From: Nonomuraea indica
GTDB lineage: Bacteria > Actinomycetota > Actinomycetes > Streptosporangiales > Streptosporangiaceae
Assembly: GCF_002850745.1 (NCBI RefSeq)
Contig: NZ_KZ559474.1
Span: 318,422 to 382,421 of the forward strand
Direction: 5' to 3'
Length of the DNA stretch: 64,000 bases
Numbering within the stretch: position 1 is the stretch's first letter; each line of letters opens with the position of its first letter. A program made the position numbers and the translations under genes. A model generated the notes under the pieces. It saw nothing but the letters and a program-made list of their open reading frames with translations, had not been told where the DNA came from and did no database searches. Shown in pieces: positions 1 through 8,484 of the stretch.

Positions 1-1
1 C

Positions 2-475
2 GACGCCCTGGAGATGAAGTACCGCGACGTCAAGGTCCGCAAGGACCCCGAGTGCGTCCTGTGCGGTAAGAACCCGACGGTCACCGAGCTGCTCGAGGAC
101 TACGAGGCCTTCTGCGGCGCCATCTCCGACGAGGCCGCCCAGGCCGCGTCGGGCTCCACGATCACCGCGCTGGAGCTCAAGGCCATGCAGGACAACGGCG
201 AGGACATCTTCCTCGTCGACGTCCGCGAGCCGAACGAGTACGAGATCGTGTCGATCCCGGGCGCCACGCTGATCCCCAAGGGCGAGTTCCTCAACGGCTC
301 GGCCCTGGAGAAGCTGCCGCAGGACAAGCGCATCGTGCTGCACTGCAAGTCGGGCGCGCGTTCGGCCGAGGCGCTGGCCATCGTCAAGAACGCCGGCTTC
401 GCCGACGCCGTCCACGTCGGCGGAGGCGTGCTGAGCTGGGTCAAGAGCGTCGACCCGAGCCTGCCGTCCTACTGA
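2..475 (+). CDS. moeZ: MoeZ-type adenylyltransferase/sulfurtransferase, C-terminal part (5' truncated by window edge)
   Basis: Open from the window edge, so only the C-terminal about 157 residues are present. The first residues (KYRDVKVRKDPECVLCG) match the end of the ThiF/MoeB adenylation domain, including a zinc-ligand pair CVLCG. They are followed by a complete rhodanese domain with active-site loop CKSGARS, whose Cys carries persulfide. In the family this enzyme activates and thiocarboxylates small sulfur carriers of the MoaD/CysO type for molybdopterin and cysteine synthesis in the cytosol. A second molybdopterin gene, moaE, lies at 47326-47751. The N-terminal ATP-binding part is outside the window. 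Confident family call; MoeB1 and MoeZ are names for the same type of protein. Confidence 0.9.
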   Translation, partial: DALEMKYRDVKVRKDPECVLCGKNPTVTELLEDYEAFCGAISDEAAQAASGSTITALELKAMQDNGEDIFLVDVREPNEYEIVSIPGATLIPKGEFLNGSALEKLPQDKRIVLHCKSGARSAEALAIVKNAGFADAVHVGGGVLSWVKSVDPSLPSY

Positions 476-541
476 GTCCGGTTTCGTCGGTCGTTCCGGT
501 TTCCACGGATGACACGGGGCGGCCGCATTAAGGTCGATGCC

Positions 542-1264
542 GTGGACCTCGCCCGCCCCTGCTGGCCCGCCCTGGTGGTGACCACCGCGCTGACGCTCGT
601 CTGCGCGGTGGCCGCCTGGGCCGCGGCGGGCGCGGCGGGCGCCGAGCTGACCAGGGGCCCCACCCGGGCCGAGCTGCACACCGCCGCCAAGCGTGAGGTG
701 GCCGAGCGCTGGCGGGCGTGGCCCGCCGGGAGCATCTTCCCCGCCAGGCTGCCCTACTCCGCGGAGCAGGGCGGCAGGGAGCACGCCACCCGGATCGGCA
801 TCTCGCCGCGCACCGACTGCGCCGCCTCGGTCGACGCCGGGGCGTCCGGCGCGCTGCGCGCGGCCGGCTGCCGTGCCGTGCTGCGCGCCACCTACATCGA
901 CGAGCTGCGGGGCGTGCTCGTCACGGTCGGCGTCGTGGCGCTGCCCGACGAGCTGGCCGCCGCGCGGGCCAAGGCGGCCTTCCCCGCCGGTGGCGCCCCG
1001 GTGCCCGGCCTGCGCCCGCTGGCCTTCCCCGGCACCGTCTCCCATCGCTTCACCCCGCCCGTGCGGCAGGCGGCCTCCGTGCGCCAGGCCGGGCCGTACG
1101 TCGTGCTGACCACGGCCGGGCAGGTGGACGGGCGGCCCGCGCGGGCCGTCGCCGACCAGCGACCGGCCATCTTCGCCTTCGCGGCCGAGATCTCCGAGCG
1201 CATCCTGGTGTCGCTGACCACGCCGCGGGTGCCCGACTGCGCCTCGAAGGAGTGGCGGTGCTGA
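542..1264 (+). CDS. Membrane-anchored Cys-containing partner of orphan mycosin (copy A)
   Basis: I do not recognise a named family. The protein of about 240 residues has one N-terminal membrane segment (LVVTTALTLVCAVAAWAAAG) and then an extracytoplasmic domain. It is a paralogue of 2571-3470: both share RW(R/Q)AWPA followed by FP, R(I/V)GI(S/A)P, LRATY(I/V)D, GPY(V/I)V and four Cys at matching places (TDC/AEC, GC, PDC/PPC and the C-terminal residue), suggesting two disulfides. The last codons overlap the next gene's start in a GTGCTGA junction, so it is translationally coupled to the mycosin. GTG 542 is chosen because AAGG lies 8 nt upstream; ATG 509 is in frame but lacks a clear ribosome site. 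Role as chaperone, propeptide-like inhibitor or substrate of the protease is only inference. Confidence 0.7.
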   Translation: MDLARPCWPALVVTTALTLVCAVAAWAAAGAAGAELTRGPTRAELHTAAKREVAERWRAWPAGSIFPARLPYSAEQGGREHATRIGISPRTDCAASVDAGASGALRAAGCRAVLRATYIDELRGVLVTVGVVALPDELAAARAKAAFPAGGAPVPGLRPLAFPGTVSHRFTPPVRQAASVRQAGPYVVLTTAGQVDGRPARAVADQRPAIFAFAAEISERILVSLTTPRVPDCASKEWRC

Positions 1265-2514
1265 GCCGGACGAGCCTGGCCGTGGCCGCCGTGACCGTGA
1301 CCGCCGTGAGCGGTTCGGGGGTGGTGCTGACCGCCGGGGCGCCGCCCGCCCTGGCCGACGACGTGCGCGGCGTGCAGCAGCCGGTCCTCGACACGCTGGA
1401 GCTGCCCAGGGCGTGGCGCACCAGCAAGGGGGCCGGAGTGACCGTGGCGGTGCTCGACTCGGGCGTCGATCCGGAGCACCGCGACCTGGCCGGTTCGGTC
1501 ACGGTGGGGCGCGACTTCACCGCTGGGGCCAACCCGCCCGGTGTGCCCCCGCACCGCCTGCACGGCACGTACATGGCCTCGCTGATCGCGGGGCACGGGC
1601 ACGGGCCCGGCGGCAGGCGGGGCGTCATCGGCGTGGCGCCCGAGGCCGAGGTGCTGTCGGTACGGGTGATCCTGGAGGACGAGGAGCCGGGGTTCGTCCG
1701 GTTCAACACGGCCCGCCGCTTCGAGAACGTGGTGGCCAGGGGCATCCGCTACGCGGTCGACCGGGGCGCCGATGTGATCAACATGTCGATCTCCAAGGAA
1801 CTGGCCACCAAGGAGGAGCGCGCCGCGGTGCGCTACGCCATCTCGCGGGGCGTCGTGCTGGTCGCCGCGGCGGGCAACGAGGGGGCCGGCGAGGAGCGGG
1901 CGGGCAGGGCGGCGCGCGCCGGGTTCGACCCGTACTCCTATCCGGCGGCCTTCCCGGGCGTGGTCTCGGTGGGGGCGACGGACCGGAGGCTGCGGCGGGC
2001 GACGTTCTCCAACGGCAACGCCTCGGTCCTGCTGGCCGCCCCCGGCGTCGACATCATGGGGGCGGGACCCGGCGACGCCTACTGGGTGGGCCAGGGCACC
2101 TCGCAGGCGACCGCGCTGGTGTCCGGCGTCGCCGCACTGATAAAAGCGAAATATCCGGATATGTCGCCACCGTTGGTGGCGCAGGCCCTCACCGCCGGCG
2201 CGACCGACCGGCCACCGGGCGGCTACGACACCGGCACCGGCTTCGGCGTGGTGAACGCCGCCCGCGCCCTCGCCGAGGCCCGCCGCCTGGCCCGGCACAG
2301 CGAGACCGCCACCGGCGACCCGGCCCAGGACCCGGCCGCGCCGATCGGGGCGGGCTCCCGCGGGCCGATCACCGTCGTCGTCCGTGACCGCACCGCGGTC
2401 CAGGTCTACGGCACGATCGCCGCGGCGGCCACCGCCGGCGCGCTGACCTCGCTGGTGTCGATGTACGTCCTGGTCAGACGGATACGGCGGGCACCCAGCT
2501 CCCATGAGGCATGA
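1258..2514 (+). CDS. Type VII secretion-like mycosin, S8A subtilisin protease (copy A)
   Basis: Subtilisin-type serine protease with the mycosin layout: signal peptide (residues about 1-33, ending ALA), catalytic Asp in VAVLDSGVD, His in HGTYMASLIAGHG, oxyanion Asn in AAAGNEG, Ser in GQGTSQATAL, and a C-terminal membrane helix followed by VRRIRR. In ESX systems mycosins are membrane-tethered proteases on the outer face of the cytoplasmic membrane, needed for secretion. No EccB/C/D/E, EsxA/B or PE/PPE-like gene is present here, so this is an orphan. Start GTG 1258 has AAGGAG 5 nt upstream and sits inside the end of the partner gene. Near the end (2140-2165) the codons turn AT-rich (ATA, AAA, TAT) around LIKAKYPDM, unlike the rest of the gene. 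Confidence 0.88.
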   Translation: MLSRTSLAVAAVTVTAVSGSGVVLTAGAPPALADDVRGVQQPVLDTLELPRAWRTSKGAGVTVAVLDSGVDPEHRDLAGSVTVGRDFTAGANPPGVPPHRLHGTYMASLIAGHGHGPGGRRGVIGVAPEAEVLSVRVILEDEEPGFVRFNTARRFENVVARGIRYAVDRGADVINMSISKELATKEERAAVRYAISRGVVLVAAAGNEGAGEERAGRAARAGFDPYSYPAAFPGVVSVGATDRRLRRATFSNGNASVLLAAPGVDIMGAGPGDAYWVGQGTSQATALVSGVAALIKAKYPDMSPPLVAQALTAGATDRPPGGYDTGTGFGVVNAARALAEARRLARHSETATGDPAQDPAAPIGAGSRGPITVVVRDRTAVQVYGTIAAAATAGALTSLVSMYVLVRRIRRAPSSHEA

Positions 2515-2570
2515 TCCGCGCATCGAGGGGGACGACATAGACACGAGGACGAGCCGGGAACGAGGCGGTG

Positions 2571-3470
2571 GTGAAGGCACGTAGGACGACCTCAGGGCTG
2601 CCACGCGCCGGGGGGACCACGCCGGGACGGACGAACCCGCTCGGCACCCCAGCCGGGCGCCGCACGCGCGTGCCCGTCTGGCCGGCGGCCTCGCCCCGCC
2701 GCGTCACCGAGGCCCGGCGGCTGGCCGAGGAGGCGGAGCTCCGGCAGGGCGTGCGCTACCGCCGCTGGTTCGTGGCGCTCGTCGGCGGCGTGCTGGCCAT
2801 GTCGGCCGTCGTCGTGCTGCTCGGCACCGTCGGGCTGTCCGCCGAGACCCGATCCCGCCCGCTCACCCCCGGCGAGCAGCACCGCTACCAGCAGGAGGAG
2901 ATCGCGCGGCGCTGGCAGGCGTGGCCGGCGTCCGGCGTGTTCCCCGAAGAGGTGAAGTACCTCGGGCTCGGCCGCGCCCAGCAGTACGCCCGGCGCGTCG
3001 GCATCGCCCCCGCGGCCGAGTGCCGCGACGCCGTGGACGCCTCCGTGGCCGGCCCCCTCGACGAGCACGGCTGCGTCACCATGCTGCGCGCCACCTACGT
3101 CGACCAGACGGCCACGTTCGTCTTCACGGTCGGCGTGGCGGTGCTGGAGGACGAGGAGTCGCGGGTGGCCGCGGGCGAGGCGCTCACCCAGGACGACCGG
3201 GTCGGCGTGCTGCCCGTCGCCTTCCGCGGCACGGCCACCGAGCGGTTCGGCGCCGAGCAGCGCCAGCGCACCGGCTGGGTGGGCGCCGGGCCGTACATCG
3301 TCTTCTCCACGGGCGGCTACGCCGACGGCCGTACCAGGGCGGCGATCCCGCCGGAGGAGACCCTGCACAGCGAGCTGTGGCCGACGGCCCGGTCGATCGG
3401 CAACCAGATCGCCTACTTCCTCGCGGACCCGCCCAAGGTGCCGCCCTGCACCCAGGGGAACGTGTGCTGA
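2571..3470 (+). CDS. Membrane-anchored Cys-containing partner of orphan mycosin (copy B)
   Basis: Paralogue of 542-1264, about 299 residues. It has a longer basic, Pro-rich cytoplasmic N-terminus (about 65 residues), one membrane helix (WFVALVGGVLAMSAVVVLLG) and an extracytoplasmic domain sharing RWQAWPASGVFP, RVGIAPAAEC, MLRATYVD, GPYIVFSTGGY and four conserved Cys with copy A. The end again overlaps the next start as GTGCTGA. Two adjacent GTG codons (2568, 2571) are possible; 2571 has GAGG at better spacing. It follows mycosin A by 56 nt, so the four genes may form one transcript. Function unknown; the constant pairing with a mycosin suggests partner, scaffold or regulator of the protease. 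Confidence 0.7.
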   Translation: MKARRTTSGLPRAGGTTPGRTNPLGTPAGRRTRVPVWPAASPRRVTEARRLAEEAELRQGVRYRRWFVALVGGVLAMSAVVVLLGTVGLSAETRSRPLTPGEQHRYQQEEIARRWQAWPASGVFPEEVKYLGLGRAQQYARRVGIAPAAECRDAVDASVAGPLDEHGCVTMLRATYVDQTATFVFTVGVAVLEDEESRVAAGEALTQDDRVGVLPVAFRGTATERFGAEQRQRTGWVGAGPYIVFSTGGYADGRTRAAIPPEETLHSELWPTARSIGNQIAYFLADPPKVPPCTQGNVC

Positions 3471-4630
3471 CCCTCGTACGCGCGCTGACCGCCGCCGCGC
3501 TCGCCCTCCAGGCGCCCGCCGCCGCGGCGCCCGCGCCGATCCGGGAGCAGCAGCAGTGGGTGCTGGACGCGCTCAACGTCGAGCAGGCGTGGACCGTGAC
3601 CAAGGGAAGGGGCGTCACCGTCGCCGTGATCGACAGCCTGGTCGACACGCGCGTCAAGGAACTGCGCGGCCGGGTGACCACCGCACCCGACATGAGCGCG
3701 CCCGGGGTGCAGCGCGAGGCCCGGCCGGGCCGCCACGGCACGGCCATGGCGGCGCTCATCGCCGGGTCCGGCGCCGGTGAGGGGCTGGTCGGCGTCGCCC
3801 CCGAGGCGCGGGTGCTGTCGATCCCGCTGGCCGTGGCCGAGGACCCCGACCTGGGCACCATCGACCCCGAGCCCGACCACCCGGCCGGGCGGGAGAGCCC
3901 GCTGGCGCGGGCCCTGCGCTATGCCGTCAACCACGGCGCCAAGGTCGTCAGCATGTCGATCGGGAGCTACGGCCCGCACCGGTCGGAGCGGGAGGCCGTC
4001 TCGTACGCGCTGGGCAAGGGCGTCGTGCTGGTCGCCGCCGTCGGGAACGACGGGCAGAGCGGCTACACGAAGATGAACGGCACCTCCTACTGGAGCTTCC
4101 CCGCCGGCTACCCCGGCGTCATCGGCGTGGCCGCGGTGGACAAGCAGGGCAGGCAGGCGCCGTTCAGCAGCGACAACCTGTCCGTGCTCGTCGCCGCGCC
4201 CGGCGTGGACGTGCCCGTCGTCAGACGGGCGGGCGGCTACGAGCTGTCCCGCGGCACCAGCCCGGCCGGCGCGCTCGTCGCCGGGGTGGCCGCCCTGGTC
4301 AAGGCGCGTCACCCAAGCCTGCGTCCCGAACAGGTCGCCCAGGCGCTGGCGGCCGGGGCCAGAGGCCGCCCGGGGGCGGGGTACGACGACAAGACCGGGT
4401 TCGGGGTGGTCGACGCGGGCGCCGCGCTCGACGCGGCCCAGCGGTTCGCCGCCGTCAAGCCGGTCGGCGGGGTGCCCGACGACACGCACTTCGGAGCCGG
4501 CGAGGACTCGCCGGTGCCGTCGCAGCCGGGCGCCGAGCCGTGGCGGCTGCTGCTGTACGGCGGCGGCGTGCTGGCGGCGTTGGTGACTTTCAGCGGCGCC
4601 GTCGTCGTGCTCAATCAGCGCAGAGGGTGA
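3464..4630 (+). CDS. Type VII secretion-like mycosin, S8A subtilisin protease (copy B)
   Basis: Second mycosin, 388 residues, with a short Ala-rich signal peptide, catalytic Asp in VAVIDSLVD, His in GRHGTAMAALIAG, Asn in AAVGNDG, Ser in SRGTSPAGALVAG, and a C-terminal membrane helix (LLYGGGVLAALVTFSGAVVV) ending NQRRG. The Asp motif reads D-S-L rather than the usual DSG/DTG, but all triad residues are retained, so it is probably active. Start GTG 3464 lies 4-5 nt after AGGGGAA and overlaps the partner's stop. The divergence between the two mycosins is large, so this is an old duplication or two separately retained pairs, not a recent copy. Confidence 0.87.
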   Translation: MLTLVRALTAAALALQAPAAAAPAPIREQQQWVLDALNVEQAWTVTKGRGVTVAVIDSLVDTRVKELRGRVTTAPDMSAPGVQREARPGRHGTAMAALIAGSGAGEGLVGVAPEARVLSIPLAVAEDPDLGTIDPEPDHPAGRESPLARALRYAVNHGAKVVSMSIGSYGPHRSEREAVSYALGKGVVLVAAVGNDGQSGYTKMNGTSYWSFPAGYPGVIGVAAVDKQGRQAPFSSDNLSVLVAAPGVDVPVVRRAGGYELSRGTSPAGALVAGVAALVKARHPSLRPEQVAQALAAGARGRPGAGYDDKTGFGVVDAGAALDAAQRFAAVKPVGGVPDDTHFGAGEDSPVPSQPGAEPWRLLLYGGGVLAALVTFSGAVVVLNQRRG

Positions 4631-4653
4631 AAGATCCGCTATCGTCCGGCGTC

Positions 4654-5013
4654 ATGGGATACGAGCTGCGCGTGGTCAGGCAGGCGCCGATCGCCTTCGC
4701 CGACCTCGCGAAGGCGATCGTGCCGGCCGGGTTCGAGCTGGACGAGTCGTACGAGATCGTCGCCAGGCACGGCGGCGCGGCGCACACCGTCGGACGGTGG
4801 CGCGAGCAGGTGGTGGGGGAGCCCGGCTCCGACTGGCAGGTGGCGCAGCTCGTCCGGCTGGCCGCGGTGCTCGGCGCCCGGCTGGTCGGCGAGGACGGCG
4901 AGAGCTACGCCGTCCGTGACGGCGTCGTCGAGGTGTGGACCGGCGGCAGCGCGATGGAGATCGGCAAGTTCGACGAGATCATCGAGGCGGGTCCCGCCGC
5001 GTGGACGGCCTGA
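4654..5013 (+). CDS. Conserved-looking small protein of unknown function
   Basis: Acidic cytoplasmic-looking protein of 119 residues without signal peptide or membrane helix. Visible features are an opening MGYELRVVRQAPI and alternating strand/helix pattern; no catalytic motif is recognised. It starts 23 nt after mycosin B and its end overlaps the ATL gene by 13 nt, so it is probably co-transcribed with the latter. ATG 4654 is the first good start; no strong ribosome site is visible. No function is proposed. Confidence 0.6.
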   Translation: MGYELRVVRQAPIAFADLAKAIVPAGFELDESYEIVARHGGAAHTVGRWREQVVGEPGSDWQVAQLVRLAAVLGARLVGEDGESYAVRDGVVEVWTGGSAMEIGKFDEIIEAGPAAWTA

Positions 5014-5336
5014 ACCCCTTCGCCGAGCGCGTGCTCGACGTGGTGGAGCGCATCCCGCCGGGACGGGTGCTCGCCTACGGGGACATCGCCGAATACCTCG
5101 GCGAGGGCGGGCCGCGGCAGGTCGGGCGGGTGATGTCCCTCTGGGGCGGCGCGGTGCCGTGGTGGCGGGTGGTGCACGCCGACGGCTCCGGCGCGAGCCC
5201 CGAGCACCGCGAGGAGTGCCTGGCCCGCTGGCGCGAGGAGGGCACCCCGGTGCGGGGCGACCGGGCCGACATGCGGCGGGCGCGCTGGGACGGGCGGGAC
5301 GACCGGCCTTCAGCGGATTCACAGAAACGTGATTGA
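5001..5336 (+). CDS. Alkyltransferase-like (ATL) DNA damage recognition protein
   Basis: 111 residues matching the DNA-binding domain of O6-methylguanine-DNA methyltransferases: helix-turn-helix region IPPGRVLAYGDIAEYLG, arginine-finger-type GGPRQVGRVMS, and an active-site-like loop VPWWRVVHADG. In true methyltransferases this loop is PCHR(V) and the Cys accepts the alkyl group. Here the Cys position is Trp, as in ATL proteins, which bind O6-alkylguanine without repairing it and hand lesions to nucleotide excision repair. GTG 5001 is chosen because the homology begins right after it (FAERVLDVV). In mycobacteria an ATL gene also lies near moeZ and adnAB. Confidence 0.85.
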   Translation: MDGLNPFAERVLDVVERIPPGRVLAYGDIAEYLGEGGPRQVGRVMSLWGGAVPWWRVVHADGSGASPEHREECLARWREEGTPVRGDRADMRRARWDGRDDRPSADSQKRD

Positions 5337-5427
5337 CCTGCCGATTCCCCCCATGTGGGGATCTGTGCCACCCGACTCCCCTTAGCATGGGCGCAAGAGA
5401 ATGACGGCGGAAAGGCGGTGCCCCCCG

Positions 5428-8280
5428 ATGGCCACCGGCGTCACAGCCCAGAGCCCGGGCGGCGAATCCGCCGCCGACCGTCTGAAGGCGGTCCAGGATC
5501 TGTGTGACCGCGGCGAGCCGCTCGAGGCGGTCATGCGCGCGGTCGGTCCAGGCGGCCGCGACCCGGCGTTCGACGCCGAGGTGCTCAGCGGGCCGCTCGG
5601 CTCGCGGATGGACCTCGCCGTCAAACGCGGTCCCGCCCGCAGGCGTGAGCTCCTCACGCTCATCCGCCCCTACCTCGCGGCCGTCGACCCGGCCGTGAAG
5701 CGGGAGCTGCCCGTCGCCCGGCGGGTCATCTGCCACCTCATCGAGACGCGGCCCGACGACGAGCTGGCCGACGGCGACACCCTGGCCAAGGTCGTCGCCG
5801 CCGCGGCCGAGCCGTCCAAGCGGATCCGCAAGGGCCTGCGCTGGTACGCCGACCTGCCGTTCCAGGACGAGCTGCCGCCCGCCCTGTTCAGGCTGCGGCG
5901 CGCCGACATGGTGCCCGTCACCCACATCGACGACATCCAGTGGGTCGACGGCAGGCTGCGCATCACCGGCTTCGCCTACCTCGCCGGGCTCTCGGTCCGC
6001 AGCCGCCGGTTCAACCGGGCGACCGTGGTGCTGCGCGGACCGCGCTGGCTGCCGCCCGTACGGCTGCGCACCCGGCGGGTGCTCGCGCCCGAGGCCACCC
6101 ACGGGGCCCGCGAGCCGGGCTGCAACTACGACTGGTCCGGCTTCACCGCCGACCTGAGCCCGCGGGCGCTGCGCTGGCGCGGCGCGGTGCGCGGGGTCGT
6201 CTCGGCGGTCCGGCGCCGGATGCGGCACCGCCCGGCCGTCCACGACACGACGACGTGGCGTGCCGAAATCGTCTTCTGGAGCCGCGGCGCCCGGGCCACC
6301 GGCCTGCTGCGCGGCTCGTCCATCGGCCGGCCCGAGCGGCCCGCCGGGCTCCGGCTGCGGCCCGGCTGGTGGGTCCGCCCGGTGTGGACGTCCGACCGCG
6401 CCCTGCAGGTGGTGCTCCAGCCCAACCGGGCCGAGCTGCGTTCCGCCACGATCGCCGACGAACGCCTCGAACTCCGGATCTTCCTGTCCGGCCGTACCGT
6501 GACCAAGGGGCACGCGCGGCTCGGCGGGCACCGGATGGCGGCCGAGTTCACGCCCGTCAGCGGCGGCACCGAGGTCGTCGTCGGCCTCGCCGTGTCGGCC
6601 CTGCTGCAGGAGAAGGACGGCCGGCGGCTGTGGGTGGAGCCCAAGGGCGACCCGGCGGCGTCCGTCATGCTGGGCGACTCGGGAGAGACCAGGGCCGTCT
6701 CCGGAGATCGCGAGATCACCGTGCTCGGCGACCGCCGCGATCGGGTCATCGTCTCCGCCCACCGCATCCGCCCGGCGATCACCTCGGCCGTCTGGGAGGG
6801 CTCGACGCTGGTCCTGCGCGGCAGCTACCCCGACGCGGCGGGTCCGCGCACGGTCTCGCTGCGGCACCGCTCGGGCCTGATGTACGGCCTGCCGATGGAG
6901 CGCGACGGCGAGACGTTCACCGTCCGGCTCACGCCGTCGGCGATGGACCGCTTCGGCGAGAGCGTGCCGCTGGCCTCCGGCACCTGGAACCTGTCCCTGC
7001 GCCATCCCTCGGGCGAGATCGTCCCGCTGCGCATGGACCACGCCGCGCTCCCGGGCCTCGACGAGGACCCCCGCTCGTTCGGCGGGCGCGCCTACCGGAT
7101 CGTGTCCACCCGCTTCGACGTGCCCGTGGTCACCGTCGAGGAGGAGCGGCCCGCCGACGAGAAGGGCGTGGCCGGCACGCACGTGCTGCGGCGGGTCTTC
7201 TACCCGGCCCAGCGCACCGAGCCGCTCACCGACGCCACCGTCTACGTCGTCAACGACGGCCGGCTCTACGCCGACAGCGTCCGCGCCGTCTACGAGGAGC
7301 GGCTGCGGCGCGGCGACGACCGCGAGCACATCTGGATCGTCAAGGACGGCGCGTTCGTCCCGCCGCACGGTGCGACCGTGGTGCGGGCGGGCAGCCGCGA
7401 GCACCACGCCGCCCTGGCCAGGTCCCGCTACATCGTGACCAACTCCTTCCTGCCCGTCTGGTTCCGCTCGCGCGAGGACCAGGTGGTGCTGCAGACGTGG
7501 AACGGCACCCCGGCCAAGCACATCGGCAACGACCAGGCCCACATGCAGCGCGATCCCCGGCCGCCGGTCTGGCACCGGCAGGCCACCGAGGTGCGCGGCT
7601 GGGACGTGCTGCTGTCGCAGTCGCCGTGGGCCACGCCGGTGCTGCGCAAGGCGTTCGGCTACCAGGGCGAGGTGCTAGAGAGCGGGCTGCCGCGCAACGA
7701 CGTGCTCACCTCGCCCGACCGCGACCGGCTGGCCGCGGCGGTGCGGGAGCGGCTGGGGCTGGTCGAGGGCAAGCGGGTCGTGCTGTACGCGCCGACGTGG
7801 CGCGACTACGACCGCAAGAACGCCATGGTGAAGCTCGACCTGGCCAAGGCGCGGGTCGAGCTGGGGGCCGACCACGAACTGCTGGTACGGGCGCACCCGA
7901 TGCAGGCCATGCCCGCCGTTCCCGACATCGCCCACGACGTAACGACTTATCCCGACATGGCCGAGTTGCTGCTGGTGGCCGACGTGCTGGTCACCGACTA
8001 CTCCTCCGTCATGTTCGACTTCGCGGCCACCGGGCGTCCCATGGTCTTCTACGCCTACGACCTGCCGAAGTACTCCACCAAGCGCGGCCTGTACGTCGAC
8101 CTGCCGGAGATCGCCCCCGGCCCGGTGCTGTCCACGTCGGCCGACGTCATCGACGCCCTGCGCTCGATCGACGAGGTCGCCCAGGCGCACGCCGACCGCT
8201 ACGACGCCTTCCGCGCCACCTTCGCTCCGCGCGACGACGGCAAGGCCACGGCCCGCGTCGTCGACCACATCTGGAAGTAG
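5428..8280 (+). CDS. CDP-glycerol glycerophosphotransferase family protein with long N-terminal region
   Basis: About 950 residues. The C-terminal third is a TagF/TarF-like transferase that moves glycerol phosphate (or ribitol phosphate) from a CDP-polyol to a teichoic-acid-type chain at the inner membrane face. Visible motifs: VLQTWNGTPAKHIG, LESGLPRNDVL, VVLYAPTWRDYD, VRAHP, and VTDYSSVMFDFAATGRP followed by FYAYDLPKY. The N-terminal about 580 residues have no recognised domain but are rich in beta-strand-like segments (for example RLRITGFAYL), perhaps carbohydrate or membrane contact modules. Start uncertain: GGAAAGG precedes ATG 5428 by 12 nt; ATG 5401 is in frame with a weaker site. A stem-loop follows the stop. 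It stands alone, without other teichoic acid genes in the window. Confidence 0.87.
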   Translation: MATGVTAQSPGGESAADRLKAVQDLCDRGEPLEAVMRAVGPGGRDPAFDAEVLSGPLGSRMDLAVKRGPARRRELLTLIRPYLAAVDPAVKRELPVARRVICHLIETRPDDELADGDTLAKVVAAAAEPSKRIRKGLRWYADLPFQDELPPALFRLRRADMVPVTHIDDIQWVDGRLRITGFAYLAGLSVRSRRFNRATVVLRGPRWLPPVRLRTRRVLAPEATHGAREPGCNYDWSGFTADLSPRALRWRGAVRGVVSAVRRRMRHRPAVHDTTTWRAEIVFWSRGARATGLLRGSSIGRPERPAGLRLRPGWWVRPVWTSDRALQVVLQPNRAELRSATIADERLELRIFLSGRTVTKGHARLGGHRMAAEFTPVSGGTEVVVGLAVSALLQEKDGRRLWVEPKGDPAASVMLGDSGETRAVSGDREITVLGDRRDRVIVSAHRIRPAITSAVWEGSTLVLRGSYPDAAGPRTVSLRHRSGLMYGLPMERDGETFTVRLTPSAMDRFGESVPLASGTWNLSLRHPSGEIVPLRMDHAALPGLDEDPRSFGGRAYRIVSTRFDVPVVTVEEERPADEKGVAGTHVLRRVFYPAQRTEPLTDATVYVVNDGRLYADSVRAVYEERLRRGDDREHIWIVKDGAFVPPHGATVVRAGSREHHAALARSRYIVTNSFLPVWFRSREDQVVLQTWNGTPAKHIGNDQAHMQRDPRPPVWHRQATEVRGWDVLLSQSPWATPVLRKAFGYQGEVLESGLPRNDVLTSPDRDRLAAAVRERLGLVEGKRVVLYAPTWRDYDRKNAMVKLDLAKARVELGADHELLVRAHPMQAMPAVPDIAHDVTTYPDMAELLLVADVLVTDYSSVMFDFAATGRPMVFYAYDLPKYSTKRGLYVDLPEIAPGPVLSTSADVIDALRSIDEVAQAHADRYDAFRATFAPRDDGKATARVVDHIWK

Positions 8281-8285
8281 CGGCC

Positions 8286-8312
8286 CGCCCGGCGGAGGAC
8301 ACCCGCCGGGCG
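8286..8312 (+). terminator. Stem-loop after glycerophosphotransferase gene
   Basis: Perfect 10-bp inverted repeat CGCCCGGCGG/CCGCCGGGCG with a 7-nt loop, 5 nt after the stop codon. There is no T-tract, as is common in high-GC actinomycetes, so termination efficiency is uncertain. Confidence 0.6.
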
Positions 8313-8484
8313 ACGGCGGCCATCGCGGGCCGGTCACGACTCCGGTTCCGCCATCCGGCCTGTCCAGGTGGGGATGTGCTGCCCGAGACGGTCGCGAAAG
8401 GGTCAAAAGGCCGGTATCAGGCATGAAACGCCCTCCAGCGCGGGGATAAGGAGACGGAGAGCAGCTCGGCCCGGAGGAGGGAAC

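Noticed and set aside
542..4630. Part of an ESX secretion locus
   Set aside because: No EccB, EccC, EccD, EccE, EsxA/B or PE/PPE gene occurs in the window, so only orphan mycosins can be claimed.
5001..5336. Active O6-methylguanine-DNA methyltransferase
   Set aside because: The alkyl-acceptor Cys is replaced by Trp in VPWWRVV, so it fits the ATL group instead.
5075..7575. Long minus-strand open frames opposite the glycerophosphotransferase gene
   Set aside because: They are high-GC shadow frames with Arg/Gly/His-rich composition and no motifs; the plus-strand gene has clear domains.
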